Source: CAYYJR01 sp964472305 (GTDB lineage Bacteria; Armatimonadota; Hebobacteria; CAIYQO01). Taken from it: a stretch of 64,000 nucleotides of DNA. The DNA lies in the NCBI GenBank assembly GCA_964472305.1, contig CAYYJR010000003.1, positions 1 through 64,000 on the forward strand. Reading direction: 5' to 3'. The position numbers were made by a program, and so were the translations under genes. Shown here piece after piece: positions 1-9,337 of the stretch; the stretch's first letter is position 1, and every line of letters starts with the position of its first letter. The notes beneath the pieces are model-generated. The model had not been told where the DNA came from. It was given only the letters and a program-made list of their open reading frames with translations, and searched no databases.

Positions 1-118
1 CGGTCGCCGGTTTCGTGCCCGTCGCGGGAGCGGTGGTGCCGGTCGCCGGTTTCGTCCCCGTCGCGGGAGCGGTGGTGCCGGTCGCCGGTTTCGTGCCCGT
101 CGCGGGAGCGGTAGTCGG
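1..118. repeat. 39-bp in-frame tandem repeat (coding)
   Basis: Three near-perfect copies of a 39-bp unit begin at about 1, 40 and 79, and the array probably continues to the left. Read on the minus strand in the frame of the surrounding gene, each unit encodes 13 residues, GTTAPATGTKPAT. This is a Thr/Ala/Pro-rich linker typical of secreted modular proteins. Copy 2 carries one substitution (tcc for tgc) that changes a single residue. Confidence 0.9.
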
Positions 119-3100
119 CTTCGTGTCCGTCACGGGAGTGCGCACGACGGGTTGGGTACCATAGACCGTTTGCACGATGGCGGAAAAGATGCCGCTGTGC
201 ACATCGGTCTCCAGCAAGTCAAGGTCGAGTTTATCATTCGCCGTGGAGGTGATCACGGTATGCACCGTGTCGCGCTTGGGCGAAGTGTCGCCATTCGCGT
301 CGGTAATCTGCAACTCGAACGGCATGCCGGGTTTCAGGTTTTGCAGCGGATTACCCTTCGCGTCCAGCATGCTGATGTCAGCGTCGTCCGCCACCCGCAA
401 ATTCACCCGCAACGATTGATTGGCATTGCCGTCGGCATTCAGCGGTTCGAGATACACGGCCTGAGCGCTGTCTTTTCCCTGCAGGTTCAGCGCGGGCACC
501 GACCACAGCGTTGTTGATGCTTGTTCCTCATCCTTCACGTCGATGAGCGACAACGCCGCGCCGGTATTGGAGAAGGACATCGCCGCCGAATTGGATTCGC
601 CGGTCTGGCTGAAATATGCTCGGGCCGGGCTGCTGGCATCACCAAGGCGAACGAAGATGTTGCCGGTGAAGACGGTCGTCAACAGCTTGCCATCCACCGA
701 GCCGTTCAACGGCAAATCCACCGCGGCGCCGCTGGTTGATTTCAGTTGCACCTTGCTGGTGAATTGTCCGATGGCACTGGGGACGACGTCGCCGTCAGTC
801 ACGGTGACGCGATACATGCTGCCCGGCACCAACACGTTGGTCTCTTCCCAAATCACCTTCGGCAGCGGGGCGGTGCCCAACAACATTTCTTGCGGCGAAT
901 CCACCTTGGCAATCACCTGGCGGGCGAAAGTGATGGTGGCGGTCTCCGCGATGTTGGCGCGAAAGATGAATTCACGCGTCTCCGGCCGGCCGGTCATATT
1001 CTCGGCGTCCGTGTAACTGGCGGTGATCATCTCGCCCGGCTTCACCTTGAAGGTGGGGATGTCGGCTGCCACGGCATCGTTGGTGACGATCTTCACCGGG
1101 GCGGAGAAGATGCCGGTGGTGTCACCGGTTTCGGTCAGGGTGATCTGCTGTGTCGCACCACTTTCAGCGGTCAGCGTCGCCTCGACCGTGTCGGCCGCGT
1201 CGCTGACGTCAAGATCGCGGTCAGTGACGTTCACGTCGATGATGGAAGCATTGGGCACGCGCACCGCGGTCAGATATATCTTGTGGTTCGGTTCCCCTGC
1301 GATTGGGTTGGGAATCACGCGGTCGCAACTGATCGAGCCCATTGTCGTCATCTGCACGCTGATGCGATCAGTATGGGTGGCATCACGGGTGCCGAATGCC
1401 GGCTTCGGATCGACGTAGCGCACCACGATGGTATCGTTTTTACCAACCTCCAGCATGCCTTCCCTGGGATTCCCCTCCGGCGTGGTTTTTACGTTGGCGC
1501 TGAAAATGCCGCTGTGCGCGTCGGTCTCGGTCACTGTCACCGGCAGCTTCTTTCCGGTAATGGTCGTGACTTCCACCTGCGCCGTGTCCGGCTGGTCCGT
1601 GGTGTCGGCGTCCGGCTCTTTCAACTCGACATGGAACGCCTGCCCGGCTTTCAACTGGTGGAGGAAGCTGAAATCGAAGCGGCTCCCCTTGCGAGCCAGC
1701 GTGCCGTCTTGCGGATTGCGGAAGAATTTCGACGCGGTTTTCGGCAAAGCACCGATCACCTCGAAGTTCTCGTCGAGGATATTCGTCCGCTGGTACTCCT
1801 TCGCCTCGTTGAAGACAACCAGTCCGGCCAGCGCGATGGCGGACACCTGTGAGTCGGTCGCCAGGTTTAACGTGACCATGCGCGGTTTATCCGCGCCTTC
1901 CGACGACAGGCGGTCGATATAGTTGAGTTTGATGGTATCGCTGCCGCGCACCTGCAGGATGCCGTCGTCGGCTTTGGGCGCGCCCAGCGCCGTCTCTACG
2001 TTGCCGAAATACACGCCGCGTGAGAAAGCCGGTTTGAGGATGACATTCTCTGTGTCGCCGCTGTCCGCACTGACGGTGACCGGCAGTCCGACGGCGGCAA
2101 TGCGCACATTCAGGTCGGCGTCGGCAACCTTGATATCGAAGGACGAGCCGATCGCGACCGACTGGCGACTGACTTCGCCGTTCTTGCCGATGGCATCGAA
2201 AGCTTTGAATGCGTCTTCATAGCTGCCCGACTTGAACTTGTCCACGCCGACCACCAGATAGGCATCGTTGATTTCCGGCAGGTTCGGATTACGGGCGATG
2301 ATTTCACCGATGAGGCGGATGGCTTCAACTTTGCTGCCTTGCTCGTACAGCACTTCGGCCTGCTTCACCTGCGCGCGGATGCCGACGCGCTTGTCGGTGC
2401 TGGACGCCAGCGACTGTAATTGTTCGTAGGCGCCGACATAGTCCTTCTGATCAGTTAATAGATCGGAGCGAAGGAACACCGCCGGCAGGTAGAGCGGATG
2501 CTTGGGATCATTAGCGATCGGGGTGATCTGCTCCATGGCGCGGGTGATGTCGCCGATGTCCTTATACGCCAGCGCATACGCGAAAGGAACTTCCACCACA
2601 TTCTGCGCCTTGAGTTGTTTCAGCAGCGGATATACGCGGCGGTCGTAGCCTTGCGCGGTTTTAAAGGAATCCTCGTTAGAGGGGGTGTCCGACATGCGCT
2701 GGATATTGGCGGGTGCCTGCGGCTCGCGCGTATTGCTCAAGCGCAGCGGACCACGAATCGCCATTTTACACGGACTCTGCAGTTCGCGGCTGTTGCCGAG
2801 TACCAGACCGAGCGGTTCACGCACGAAAAGGTTGGCCTTCATGATATTGCCCGCCGCGGCGCCGTCCACCAGCAGGGTGACGTCGGCGGCATCCCACACG
2901 ACGGTGCATTTATGCACCGAATTGGCCAACCAGTTCACGTTCATCTCGATGGTCTTGGTCTGATTGCCTTCATCGATCCAGGTCAGCACCAGTTTCGCGC
3001 CTTGCAGCGCGAGTTGGATGCGCGAAGGCCCGCCATTGGACAGCGTATCGAGCAACACGCGCGGTGGCATGGCGGCGGCGGGGGGATTCGCCACCATCAC

Positions 3101-3436
3101 GCCGAATTCAATCGTTCCTGCGGTGGGGGACAGCAGGCCAAGGGTGGGATACCACAACGCCTGGTTGGGGGCATCCATCAGGATGTCGATGCCCTTGGCG
3201 ACAGCGCCGCCGGTGACCAAACCCCAAACCCCAACTTTCGGAATGCGCGGCAGGGTGCGGATCTCACCGCTCTGCAGGCTCAGGTTATCCAGCACGGTCG
3301 TCGTGATCGGCGGAGCCGCGGGAGTTCCGGGCGTGACCGATGCCCGTTGCGCGCGGGCGGTACCGGTCGTGCCTAACCAGAGCAGGCCGGCCAGCAACAC
3401 GATGAGCAGATGGCGTATGCGAAGCAATCGCGTCAT
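1..3436 (-). CDS. Secreted modular TPR/Ig-like protein, partial at its C-terminus
   Basis: The frame is open to the left edge, so the C-terminus is missing; about 1145 residues are visible. The start at 3436 follows AGGAGG (3442-3447) and gives a signal peptide (MTRLLRIRHLLIVLLAGLL, cleavage near ARA). Residues about 45-245 look like a concanavalin/LamG-type beta-sandwich. Residues about 250-430 are TPR-like helices (for example GSYEDAFKAFDAIG). About 430-1080 is a row of Ig-like modules carrying the signatures ETDAHSGIF, ETGDTTGIF, ETDVHSGIF and DRDLDVSDAAD. A Thr/Ala/Pro repeat tail follows. The gene starts 9 bp after the related gene at 3446-5608, so the two probably form one transcript. 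The role is unknown; an extracellular or envelope scaffold is inferred from the modules. Confidence 0.85.
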   Translation of the reverse strand, partial: MTRLLRIRHLLIVLLAGLLWLGTTGTARAQRASVTPGTPAAPPITTTVLDNLSLQSGEIRTLPRIPKVGVWGLVTGGAVAKGIDILMDAPNQALWYPTLGLLSPTAGTIEFGVMVANPPAAAMPPRVLLDTLSNGGPSRIQLALQGAKLVLTWIDEGNQTKTIEMNVNWLANSVHKCTVVWDAADVTLLVDGAAAGNIMKANLFVREPLGLVLGNSRELQSPCKMAIRGPLRLSNTREPQAPANIQRMSDTPSNEDSFKTAQGYDRRVYPLLKQLKAQNVVEVPFAYALAYKDIGDITRAMEQITPIANDPKHPLYLPAVFLRSDLLTDQKDYVGAYEQLQSLASSTDKRVGIRAQVKQAEVLYEQGSKVEAIRLIGEIIARNPNLPEINDAYLVVGVDKFKSGSYEDAFKAFDAIGKNGEVSRQSVAIGSSFDIKVADADLNVRIAAVGLPVTVSADSGDTENVILKPAFSRGVYFGNVETALGAPKADDGILQVRGSDTIKLNYIDRLSSEGADKPRMVTLNLATDSQVSAIALAGLVVFNEAKEYQRTNILDENFEVIGALPKTASKFFRNPQDGTLARKGSRFDFSFLHQLKAGQAFHVELKEPDADTTDQPDTAQVEVTTITGKKLPVTVTETDAHSGIFSANVKTTPEGNPREGMLEVGKNDTIVVRYVDPKPAFGTRDATHTDRISVQMTTMGSISCDRVIPNPIAGEPNHKIYLTAVRVPNASIIDVNVTDRDLDVSDAADTVEATLTAESGATQQITLTETGDTTGIFSAPVKIVTNDAVAADIPTFKVKPGEMITASYTDAENMTGRPETREFIFRANIAETATITFARQVIAKVDSPQEMLLGTAPLPKVIWEETNVLVPGSMYRVTVTDGDVVPSAIGQFTSKVQLKSTSGAAVDLPLNGSVDGKLLTTVFTGNIFVRLGDASSPARAYFSQTGESNSAAMSFSNTGAALSLIDVKDEEQASTTLWSVPALNLQGKDSAQAVYLEPLNADGNANQSLRVNLRVADDADISMLDAKGNPLQNLKPGMPFELQITDANGDTSPKRDTVHTVITSTANDKLDLDLLETDVHSGIFSAIVQTVYGTQPVVRTPVTDTKPTTAPATGTKPATGTTAPATGTKPATGTTAPATGTKPAT

Positions 3437-3445
3437 GAGATCCTC

Positions 3446-5608
3446 CTATTTCGTTCCCGCGGGGGTTGTGGTTCCACCAGCCGCGGCGGGGGGTTTGGGA
3501 GTGAACTTTGTTTCCAACTCATTCAGGAGCTTGCGTGCCGGATCCGACTGATCGCCGTAGTTGGCGATGACGGTGCGAAACGTCTCCTTGGCACCGTTGA
3601 TATCGCGCAGCTTATACAAACCCTGGCCTTGCAGCAGCAGCACGCGGCCCGTCATCACGCTGTCGGGATAAAGCGCGACCATGCGGCGGGACGTATCCAC
3701 CGCGCCGCGATAATCCTCGCCGTCGTAGCGGAAGCGGACAAGCTGCCAGTAGGCGTCCGGCGCCAGTTCGCTGGCCGGATAGACGCGCACGAACTGCTCC
3801 AATGCCGCCGTGACCTGGTCGCGGGTAACGATGATGCGTTCCGTTCCCTTGGACGACTTCGGCTTGAAGATTTCCATATACGTCGTGCAGATGGCGTATT
3901 GCGCCTTTTCTGCCAGCGGGGTGCCCTTGGCGGTGTTGACCAGCGTGCTGTAGATCGCCAGTGCGCGGTCATATTCTTCCCGCTTCACGTGCACCTCGGC
4001 TAATTGCAACATTGCTTCGGAGGCGCGGGTACTTTGCGGGAACTGGCGGGTAATCTGATTGACCACTGTGATTGCCGCGTCATACGCGCCCTGTTCCACG
4101 TAATTCTGGAACAAGCCATACAGCGCGTCTTCCACCTCCGGTATCCCGCGGAACTTGGGATTGGTGAGAATCGTCATGAACTGCGCGGTGGCTTTGCGGA
4201 AGGTGATGATGCCGAGGGCATCCTGCCCCAGGTCGCGATAGGTGGCAGCAATCTGGGTGAGCGAGCGACCCTTGTAGAGCAGCGTCTTCACTTCCAGGTC
4301 GGTATTCTGAATCTTCGCATCGACGGATTCCACCGTACCGTCATCGGCGCCGAATAGCGCTACAGCCAGGTTAACCTTGCGCGGTCCGGCATCCTTCACC
4401 GACAGGTTTTGCTCGTCCTGATAGGTCAGGGTGATGGTATCGTCGAGTTGGGTGGCGGTGCCTTCCGCGATGGCAGCGTTCGATTCTACTTTGCCCGAGT
4501 TGGGCATGGGCGCCTCGTTCGTCTTTGCCACCGCGATCTTCGTCTGGAAGATGCCGGTATGCGGACCCGTTTCGGTCAATGTCAGCTTCTCGACGTCTTT
4601 CTTCTTCGTCTTCAGGTCGAGGGTGAGCGAGTCGGCGGTGTCGGATTCGTCCCGATCCGGGTCGTCGACCTCAATCGTCATCATATCGCCCGCCACCACG
4701 CCTTTCACTTCGTTTCCCTGCGAATCGCGCACCAGTAGATTGCCATTGGTGGCGACGGTCATCACCATGGAGCGATCGCGCGAACCTTCGCCGATGTAGC
4801 GCGTCTTATACGCCATGGTCACCAGGTCGTTGCCGTGTAATTGCAGAATGCCGTCGCCGAGGGTCGCACCACCCAGCACGGTATTGATAAAACCGGTGAA
4901 GTATTCGCCGCCTTCCACTTCGGGCGACAGTTGAATCACTTCCGTATCGCCGGATTTCGAGGTGAGCGTGATGGGCAGGGTTGTGGTGGCGGTGGCAACC
5001 AGATTCGGCTCGAACAGGCGGATGTACAGTGGGTCACCCGGCGAAACGCGCTGCAGTTCGGCGATGGTGGAAGCATACACGGTGCCCACCTTGTCCAGTT
5101 CCTTCGCGGCTTGCTCGAAGTGGCCCAGTCTGAAGTGGGTGATGCCGATCGCGAAATATGCGTGGTCCACCATCGGGTTGTCCGGATAGTCGGCGATGAT
5201 CTGCCGGTAGACGCGGAAGGCATCGCTGTATTTTTGCTGCCCGGTGTAAATCTGACCGATCTTCTCCAGGGCTTTGGGCGACCAGGTTTGCGACTCTTCC
5301 TTCACGATTGCCTGCAACTGCTCCAGCGCGTCCGGTTCACGCTTGAGCGCTACCAGCGCGTCCGCCAAGCGGAACTGCGCGGTGTAACGCATCTGTGTGC
5401 TGGGATAGCGCTTGAGCACATTATTGAATTCAACCAGCGCGTCCTCATACGAGGCGACCTTCATGCGCGCTTCCCCCTGCATGAACAGCACCTCCGCGTC
5501 CTTTTCCTGTTGTGCGCGCTGAGGATCGGCCGGCGTTTGCGCATACAAAACCCCGGTCGCGCACGCAAACACGAGCGCAAGCACAAGGCCACAAAGCCTG
5601 GTTGACAT
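3446..5608 (-). CDS. Secreted TPR protein with internal Ig-like modules
   Basis: A 720-residue protein with a signal peptide (MSTRLCGLVLALVFACATG, cleavage after YAQ). TPR-like repeats occupy residues about 37-195 (AEVLFMQGEARMKVASYEDA and similar). They are interrupted at about 205-430 by Ig-like modules with the signatures SGDTEVIQLSPE, DPDRDESDTADS and ETGPHTGIF. TPR repeats resume at about 440-700 and the tail is Pro/Ala-rich. The start at 5608 follows AAGGAGG. The order TPR, Ig-like, TPR mirrors the downstream neighbour, which suggests paralogues or partners. The YbgF/CpoB-like or BamD-like look of the TPR parts is general and does not identify a function. The protein probably acts in the periplasm or on the cell surface. 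Confidence 0.85.
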   Translation of the reverse strand: MSTRLCGLVLALVFACATGVLYAQTPADPQRAQQEKDAEVLFMQGEARMKVASYEDALVEFNNVLKRYPSTQMRYTAQFRLADALVALKREPDALEQLQAIVKEESQTWSPKALEKIGQIYTGQQKYSDAFRVYRQIIADYPDNPMVDHAYFAIGITHFRLGHFEQAAKELDKVGTVYASTIAELQRVSPGDPLYIRLFEPNLVATATTTLPITLTSKSGDTEVIQLSPEVEGGEYFTGFINTVLGGATLGDGILQLHGNDLVTMAYKTRYIGEGSRDRSMVMTVATNGNLLVRDSQGNEVKGVVAGDMMTIEVDDPDRDESDTADSLTLDLKTKKKDVEKLTLTETGPHTGIFQTKIAVAKTNEAPMPNSGKVESNAAIAEGTATQLDDTITLTYQDEQNLSVKDAGPRKVNLAVALFGADDGTVESVDAKIQNTDLEVKTLLYKGRSLTQIAATYRDLGQDALGIITFRKATAQFMTILTNPKFRGIPEVEDALYGLFQNYVEQGAYDAAITVVNQITRQFPQSTRASEAMLQLAEVHVKREEYDRALAIYSTLVNTAKGTPLAEKAQYAICTTYMEIFKPKSSKGTERIIVTRDQVTAALEQFVRVYPASELAPDAYWQLVRFRYDGEDYRGAVDTSRRMVALYPDSVMTGRVLLLQGQGLYKLRDINGAKETFRTVIANYGDQSDPARKLLNELETKFTPKPPAAAGGTTTPAGTK

Positions 5609-5881
5609 ACTATTCCTCCTTGCGGGGTTGTTGGAGTCTCAGGGTGGTAAATTGGCGCCACCAATCAATCATCAGCTTTGACACATAGTTTAAGAAAAGG
5701 TTGCATATTGATGTGCCATCATTTTATCTTGCCGGAAAGTGACTGCAGCAACATTACGATGGCTGTCATCACGATGCTGGGGATTGCCGTGCGGGGTGAA
5801 TGCGATCGCAAAAGACGCAACGGCGCCACCGGGTAATCCATGATGGCGCCATCCGGTTCGCTTTCGGTGTGCAACCGGCCG

Positions 5882-6814
5882 TTATGCCGGCGCTGCCCTC
5901 GGCACGTCATGTGTATCGGTGGTGATCTGGTTGCGGCCCGCGTGTTTGCTGGTGTAGAGGAATTGATCAGCGCGGTGAAGCAGACTGGCGACCGAATCGG
6001 TGCGTTGCGCGACGGTGGCGCCGCCAGAAACCGTAACCGTGACGGTGGCGCCATCATCGGTATCGAAAAACGAGGCACCCACCAGCATGCGCAGGCGGTC
6101 CGCCAGCGTCATCAGCAGCTCGGTGCCGACGTTCTTGACCATGACAATAAATTCTTCACCGCCCCAGCGCCCCACCAAATCGAAGGCGCGCAGGTTCTGC
6201 GCCAGCGTTTGCGCCACCATGCGCAACGCGCGGTCGCCGATGTCGTGCCCGTGGGTATCGTTCACCGCTTTGAAGAAATCGACGTCATACAGGATGATCC
6301 CGAACGGCCAGTTATAGCGTTTCCATTCTTCCAGCGTCTGGCGCAGGGTGAATTCCACGTACCGCCGATTGGCGACGCTGGTGAGCGAGTCGAGGAACGC
6401 CAGTTCCTCCAACTCGGCGACGCGCTGGCGCAATGCTTCCAGATGGGTGGCGTCACTGAATAATTCCAGTCCGCCGACAATCGTGCCTTCCGCATCTCGC
6501 AACGGCGAACAGCGCACCGTGACTGGCAGGCGATGGCCATCCTTATGGTGCAGATACATCTCCTCCTCGTGTGCTTCGCCTTGTGAGATCGCCCGCGTCA
6601 ACGGGCACCCCCCCACGCACAGATTTACCCCGTGCGCGTTGACGTGGCGGAGGATACTATCCGAACACGAACGACCGAGCACTTCCTCGGCGGTATATCC
6701 GGTAATGCGTACGGCTGCCGGATTCCAATGCGTGATACGGCGATCAAGGTCCATGCAATACGCGCCATCGGCCATGGCGTCCAGCAACCAGCGTATGGAA
6801 CGATCGTTCTCCAT
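5882..6814 (-). CDS. PAS-GGDEF diguanylate cyclase
   Basis: A 310-residue protein predicted to make cyclic di-GMP from two GTP. An N-terminal PAS domain covers about residues 1-125 (HWNPAAVRITGY at 29-40). A short coiled linker (LEALRQRVAELEEL) leads to a GGDEF domain at about 140-300. The active-site motif GGEEF is intact at 218-222, with DVDFFK at 177-182. An inhibitory I-site RxxD (RAFD, 209-212) lies five residues before it, so product inhibition is expected. The PAS domain has a Cys cluster (C50, C66, C70) of the type seen in many PAS-GGDEF proteins, a possible metal or redox site. No membrane segment is visible, so it is cytosolic. The start follows GGGGGGAGACAG. Confidence 0.93.
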   Translation of the reverse strand: MENDRSIRWLLDAMADGAYCMDLDRRITHWNPAAVRITGYTAEEVLGRSCSDSILRHVNAHGVNLCVGGCPLTRAISQGEAHEEEMYLHHKDGHRLPVTVRCSPLRDAEGTIVGGLELFSDATHLEALRQRVAELEELAFLDSLTSVANRRYVEFTLRQTLEEWKRYNWPFGIILYDVDFFKAVNDTHGHDIGDRALRMVAQTLAQNLRAFDLVGRWGGEEFIVMVKNVGTELLMTLADRLRMLVGASFFDTDDGATVTVTVSGGATVAQRTDSVASLLHRADQFLYTSKHAGRNQITTDTHDVPRAAPA

Positions 6815-6836
6815 CTGTCTCCCCCCGTGCTATCCT

Positions 6837-6842
6837 ATTATA
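6837..6842 (-). promoter_or_regulatory. -10 element for the GGDEF gene
   Basis: On the minus strand this reads TATAAT, inside GGTATATAAT, about 22 bases before the GGDEF start codon. A TTGCAA sits 15 bp upstream, closer than the ideal spacing, so the -35 assignment is weak. Confidence 0.45.
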
Positions 6843-6871
6843 TACCGCCTGCCCGGTTTGCAACCATGCTT

Positions 6872-6880
6872 TGGTATATT
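6872..6880 (+). promoter_or_regulatory. Extended -10 promoter element before the GH36-like gene
   Basis: TGGTATATT has the extended -10 form TGnTATAnT. It lies about 87 bases before the chosen ATG at 6967. No good -35 is seen, as is usual for extended -10 promoters. The same TGGTATANT form recurs elsewhere in the window. Confidence 0.4.
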
Positions 6881-6966
6881 ATTCCATGCCGGCGCGACAG
6901 GAATTCACGGCGTGAAACTTGAATGAACCGTATAGAAACCTTTCGTTCCGTCCCGTGAGAACTGCC

Positions 6967-8925
6967 ATGACCACATCCGCGCCCGCTGACTCAGGACAGC
7001 TCATCTTCGACCAGTGTTCTGCGCGCTGGACGCCCGACGAACTGGTGCTGGGCAACGCGAAGATCGAGCGCCGCTGGCATTTCGACCAGGGGTGGCTCTA
7101 TGCACAATCTATTTATGATAAGGCCGCACAATACGAGTGGCTGGCAGGAACGGCGCCATGGCCAGCGCCCGTGCCGCCGCACGCGGAGGCGACTGTCGCG
7201 ACCGCGCACATCACCGCCGCGGTCGACACTCCCACCCTGACCGGCGCCGCCGCGCTGGTGGTAACGGTCATCGCCGGCGCGCGCACCACCCGCCTCTGGC
7301 TGTATCCCGACACCGCCGCGGTGAGCGTGCAACTCATCACCGGCCCCGCGACGGATGCACCGGCGCCGGTGGAAACGCGCGACGGCATCGAGCGCTGCAC
7401 GCTGCGCGCCCAGCACGTGCGGCTGCGCCAGGTACTGCTCGCCGACCAGACCGACGGGAGCAATACGCTGGTGCAGGAGCGGGAATGGCTGCTGCACCCC
7501 TGTGAGACGTTGGCGCTGACGGGCAACCTGTTCATCCTGGAGGATACGCGCACCGGCGCCGGATTAATCCTGCTCAAGGAGGCACCGCTGCCGCATGCGC
7601 GTCCGTGCCCGTGCGACGCCGACCTGCGCATCGCGAACGTCACCCACCTTGCCGTTGACGGTCACGGCATGGGGGGCGGGATGACCGAGGGGTACCCGAC
7701 CACCCTCCTCACTTTCCAGAATGGGCGCGCGGGCTGCACGCGGGCGCTGCACCACTATCAGCGCCAGGTGCGCCGCTACAATCCTGCCCGCGATGGGCTG
7801 TTCCTCTCCAATACCTGGGGCGACCGCTCGCAGGATACGCGAGTGAACGAGGCGTTCATGCGGCAGGAGGTGGACGCGGGGGCAGCACTCGGAGTGGAAG
7901 TAATCCAAATCGATGACGGCTGGCAGAAAGGGCGCACCATCAACTCCGCCGAATCCGGCGGAGTGTGGGAAGGCTACTGGCGGGCGGACAGCCAATTCTG
8001 GGAGCCGCATCCCGACCGCTTCCCGCACGGATTGTCGCCGGTGACCGCCCCCGCCCGCGCGTACGGCATGCAATTCGGGTTGTGGTTCTCGCCGGATTCG
8101 TCGCATGATTTCGCCAACTGGCAGCGCGACGCGGAAGTGATCCTACACTGGTACCGCGACGAAGGCGTGCGGTACGTTAAAATCGATGGGGTGAAGGCGC
8201 ACACGCGATTGGGGGAGATGAACCTTCGCCGTTTCTTCGATGCCGTGCTGCGCGACAGCGCGGGAGAAGTGGTATTCGACCTGGACATCACCGCGGAGAT
8301 TCGCCCCGGATATTTCGGACTGATGCACGCCGGCCCGCTGTTTGTGGAGAATCGCTACACCGACTGGCACAATTACTGGCCGCACCAGACGTTGCGCAAT
8401 CTGTGGATGCTGGCGCAGTATCTCGATCCATTGCGGTTGCGCATGGAATTTCTCAACCATACCCGCAATGCCGACCGCTACGCCGGTGATCCGCTGGCAC
8501 CCGCGCACTACCGGGCGGATTACCTGTTCGCCGCCACCATGATCGCCAATCCGCTGGGCTGGTTTGAGATCAGCAACTTGCCCACCGACTACGTCGCCGC
8601 GGTGGCGCCGCTGGTGCAGGTGTGGAAAGCCCACCGCGCCCGCCTGCACGGCGGTCACATCTTCCCCATCGGCGCCCCACCCGACGGCAGCGCCGGCACC
8701 GGATTCGCCGTCGCCGGCGATGACGATGGCGGCTACCTGCTGCTCTTCCGCGAATTGAACGACCACGCCACCTGGTCAACCGAGTTGCCCGTCTTCTCCG
8801 CGGGCGCTTATCACTGCGCCACCCTCGCCGGCGACGGCACCGCGGTGGTGCACGACGGTCGCCTGACCGCGCAAATGCCGCACCCGTTGTCCTACGTGTT
8901 TGTGCGGGTGGCACGCCGGCGCTAA
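6967..8925 (+). CDS. GH36-like alpha-galactosidase family protein
   Basis: A 652-residue protein with a GH36/GH31-clan barrel. Visible motifs are SNTWGDRSQD and VEVIQIDDGWQ in early strands, then FGLWFSPD and YVKIDGV. D407 of the last is the expected nucleophile. The canonical GH36 acid/base motif is replaced by FDLDITAEIRPGY (about 437-449), so the acid/base residue is not certain. An N-terminal beta-sandwich (about 1-290) and a C-terminal beta domain fit the family. No signal peptide is seen, so it probably works in the cytosol on alpha-galactosides or a related alpha-linked substrate. ATG 6967 was chosen; a TTG at 6919 would add 16 residues but has no ribosome site. It is divergent from the GGDEF gene. 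Confidence 0.8.
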   Translation: MTTSAPADSGQLIFDQCSARWTPDELVLGNAKIERRWHFDQGWLYAQSIYDKAAQYEWLAGTAPWPAPVPPHAEATVATAHITAAVDTPTLTGAAALVVTVIAGARTTRLWLYPDTAAVSVQLITGPATDAPAPVETRDGIERCTLRAQHVRLRQVLLADQTDGSNTLVQEREWLLHPCETLALTGNLFILEDTRTGAGLILLKEAPLPHARPCPCDADLRIANVTHLAVDGHGMGGGMTEGYPTTLLTFQNGRAGCTRALHHYQRQVRRYNPARDGLFLSNTWGDRSQDTRVNEAFMRQEVDAGAALGVEVIQIDDGWQKGRTINSAESGGVWEGYWRADSQFWEPHPDRFPHGLSPVTAPARAYGMQFGLWFSPDSSHDFANWQRDAEVILHWYRDEGVRYVKIDGVKAHTRLGEMNLRRFFDAVLRDSAGEVVFDLDITAEIRPGYFGLMHAGPLFVENRYTDWHNYWPHQTLRNLWMLAQYLDPLRLRMEFLNHTRNADRYAGDPLAPAHYRADYLFAATMIANPLGWFEISNLPTDYVAAVAPLVQVWKAHRARLHGGHIFPIGAPPDGSAGTGFAVAGDDDGGYLLLFRELNDHATWSTELPVFSAGAYHCATLAGDGTAVVHDGRLTAQMPHPLSYVFVRVARRR

Positions 8926-8954
8926 GACGGGAACTCCGGTCGGTCGTCTTTTCC

Positions 8955-8983
8955 TTGACAGGGAAACAGGGGAACGGTACAGT
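8955..8983 (+). promoter_or_regulatory. Sigma-70-like promoter
   Basis: A perfect -35 TTGACA (8955-8960), a 17-bp spacer and a -10 TACAGT (8978-8983) point towards the plus-strand run at 9338-15994. This is the best consensus match in the left third of the window. Confidence 0.6.
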
Positions 8984-9250
8984 AGACGCAGGATAATGGG
9001 GGTGTCCGCTGCAACCGGACAGGCATCTCGATACGACCGCCGCGGTACGGCAGCGGTTCCGGTTTGTCACCGCGCTGATCCGGATCTTTCATCGCGTGGC
9101 GTCGCGGACCGACGGCATGCCAGCCATGCGCACCGGCGTACTTCCGGCGGGCAAGTGCTTTTGTCCCATGTTGCGATCGCGCGCTTCTTCTCGCCAATCC
9201 CCCCGTGGTGATAAGCCTCGACGCGCTCCTGCCATTCGACACGCCGGCAT

Positions 9251-9284
9251 CGACCGGTAAAAAAAGCGGTGAAAATACCGGTCG
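9251..9284. repeat. 9-bp inverted repeat in the leader
   Basis: CGACCGGTA (9251-9259) and TACCGGTCG (9276-9284) are perfect inverted repeats around a 16-nt A-rich loop. They lie about 55 bases before the start codon at 9338. This could be an RNA hairpin in the leader or a protein-binding site. Confidence 0.45.
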
Positions 9285-9337
9285 GCGTTGCGGAGAAGGA
9301 CGAACTTTTCGCCCGTGTCACGTGTCAAATATAGGTA

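Larger units (their letters stand above)
8926..9337. other. 412-bp intergenic region with a promoter and hairpins
   Basis: No convincing gene is seen. The region contains a good sigma-70-like promoter (8955-8983). It also holds a small hairpin, TGTCCG/CGGACA, just after that promoter and a 9-bp inverted repeat at 9251-9284. If the promoter drives the membrane-protein gene at 9338, its leader would be about 350 nt long. No known riboswitch family was recognised. Confidence 0.6.

Noticed and set aside
1..118. Possible CRISPR array or satellite from 39-bp repeats
   Set aside because: The units are directly adjacent without spacers, keep the reading frame of a secreted protein, and encode a simple Thr/Ala/Pro linker.
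8926..9337. Possible minus-strand small gene opposite the leader (around 9067-9321)
   Set aside because: No ribosome site or family resemblance; the composition is that of the G+C-rich background, and the plus-strand promoter and hairpins explain the region better.
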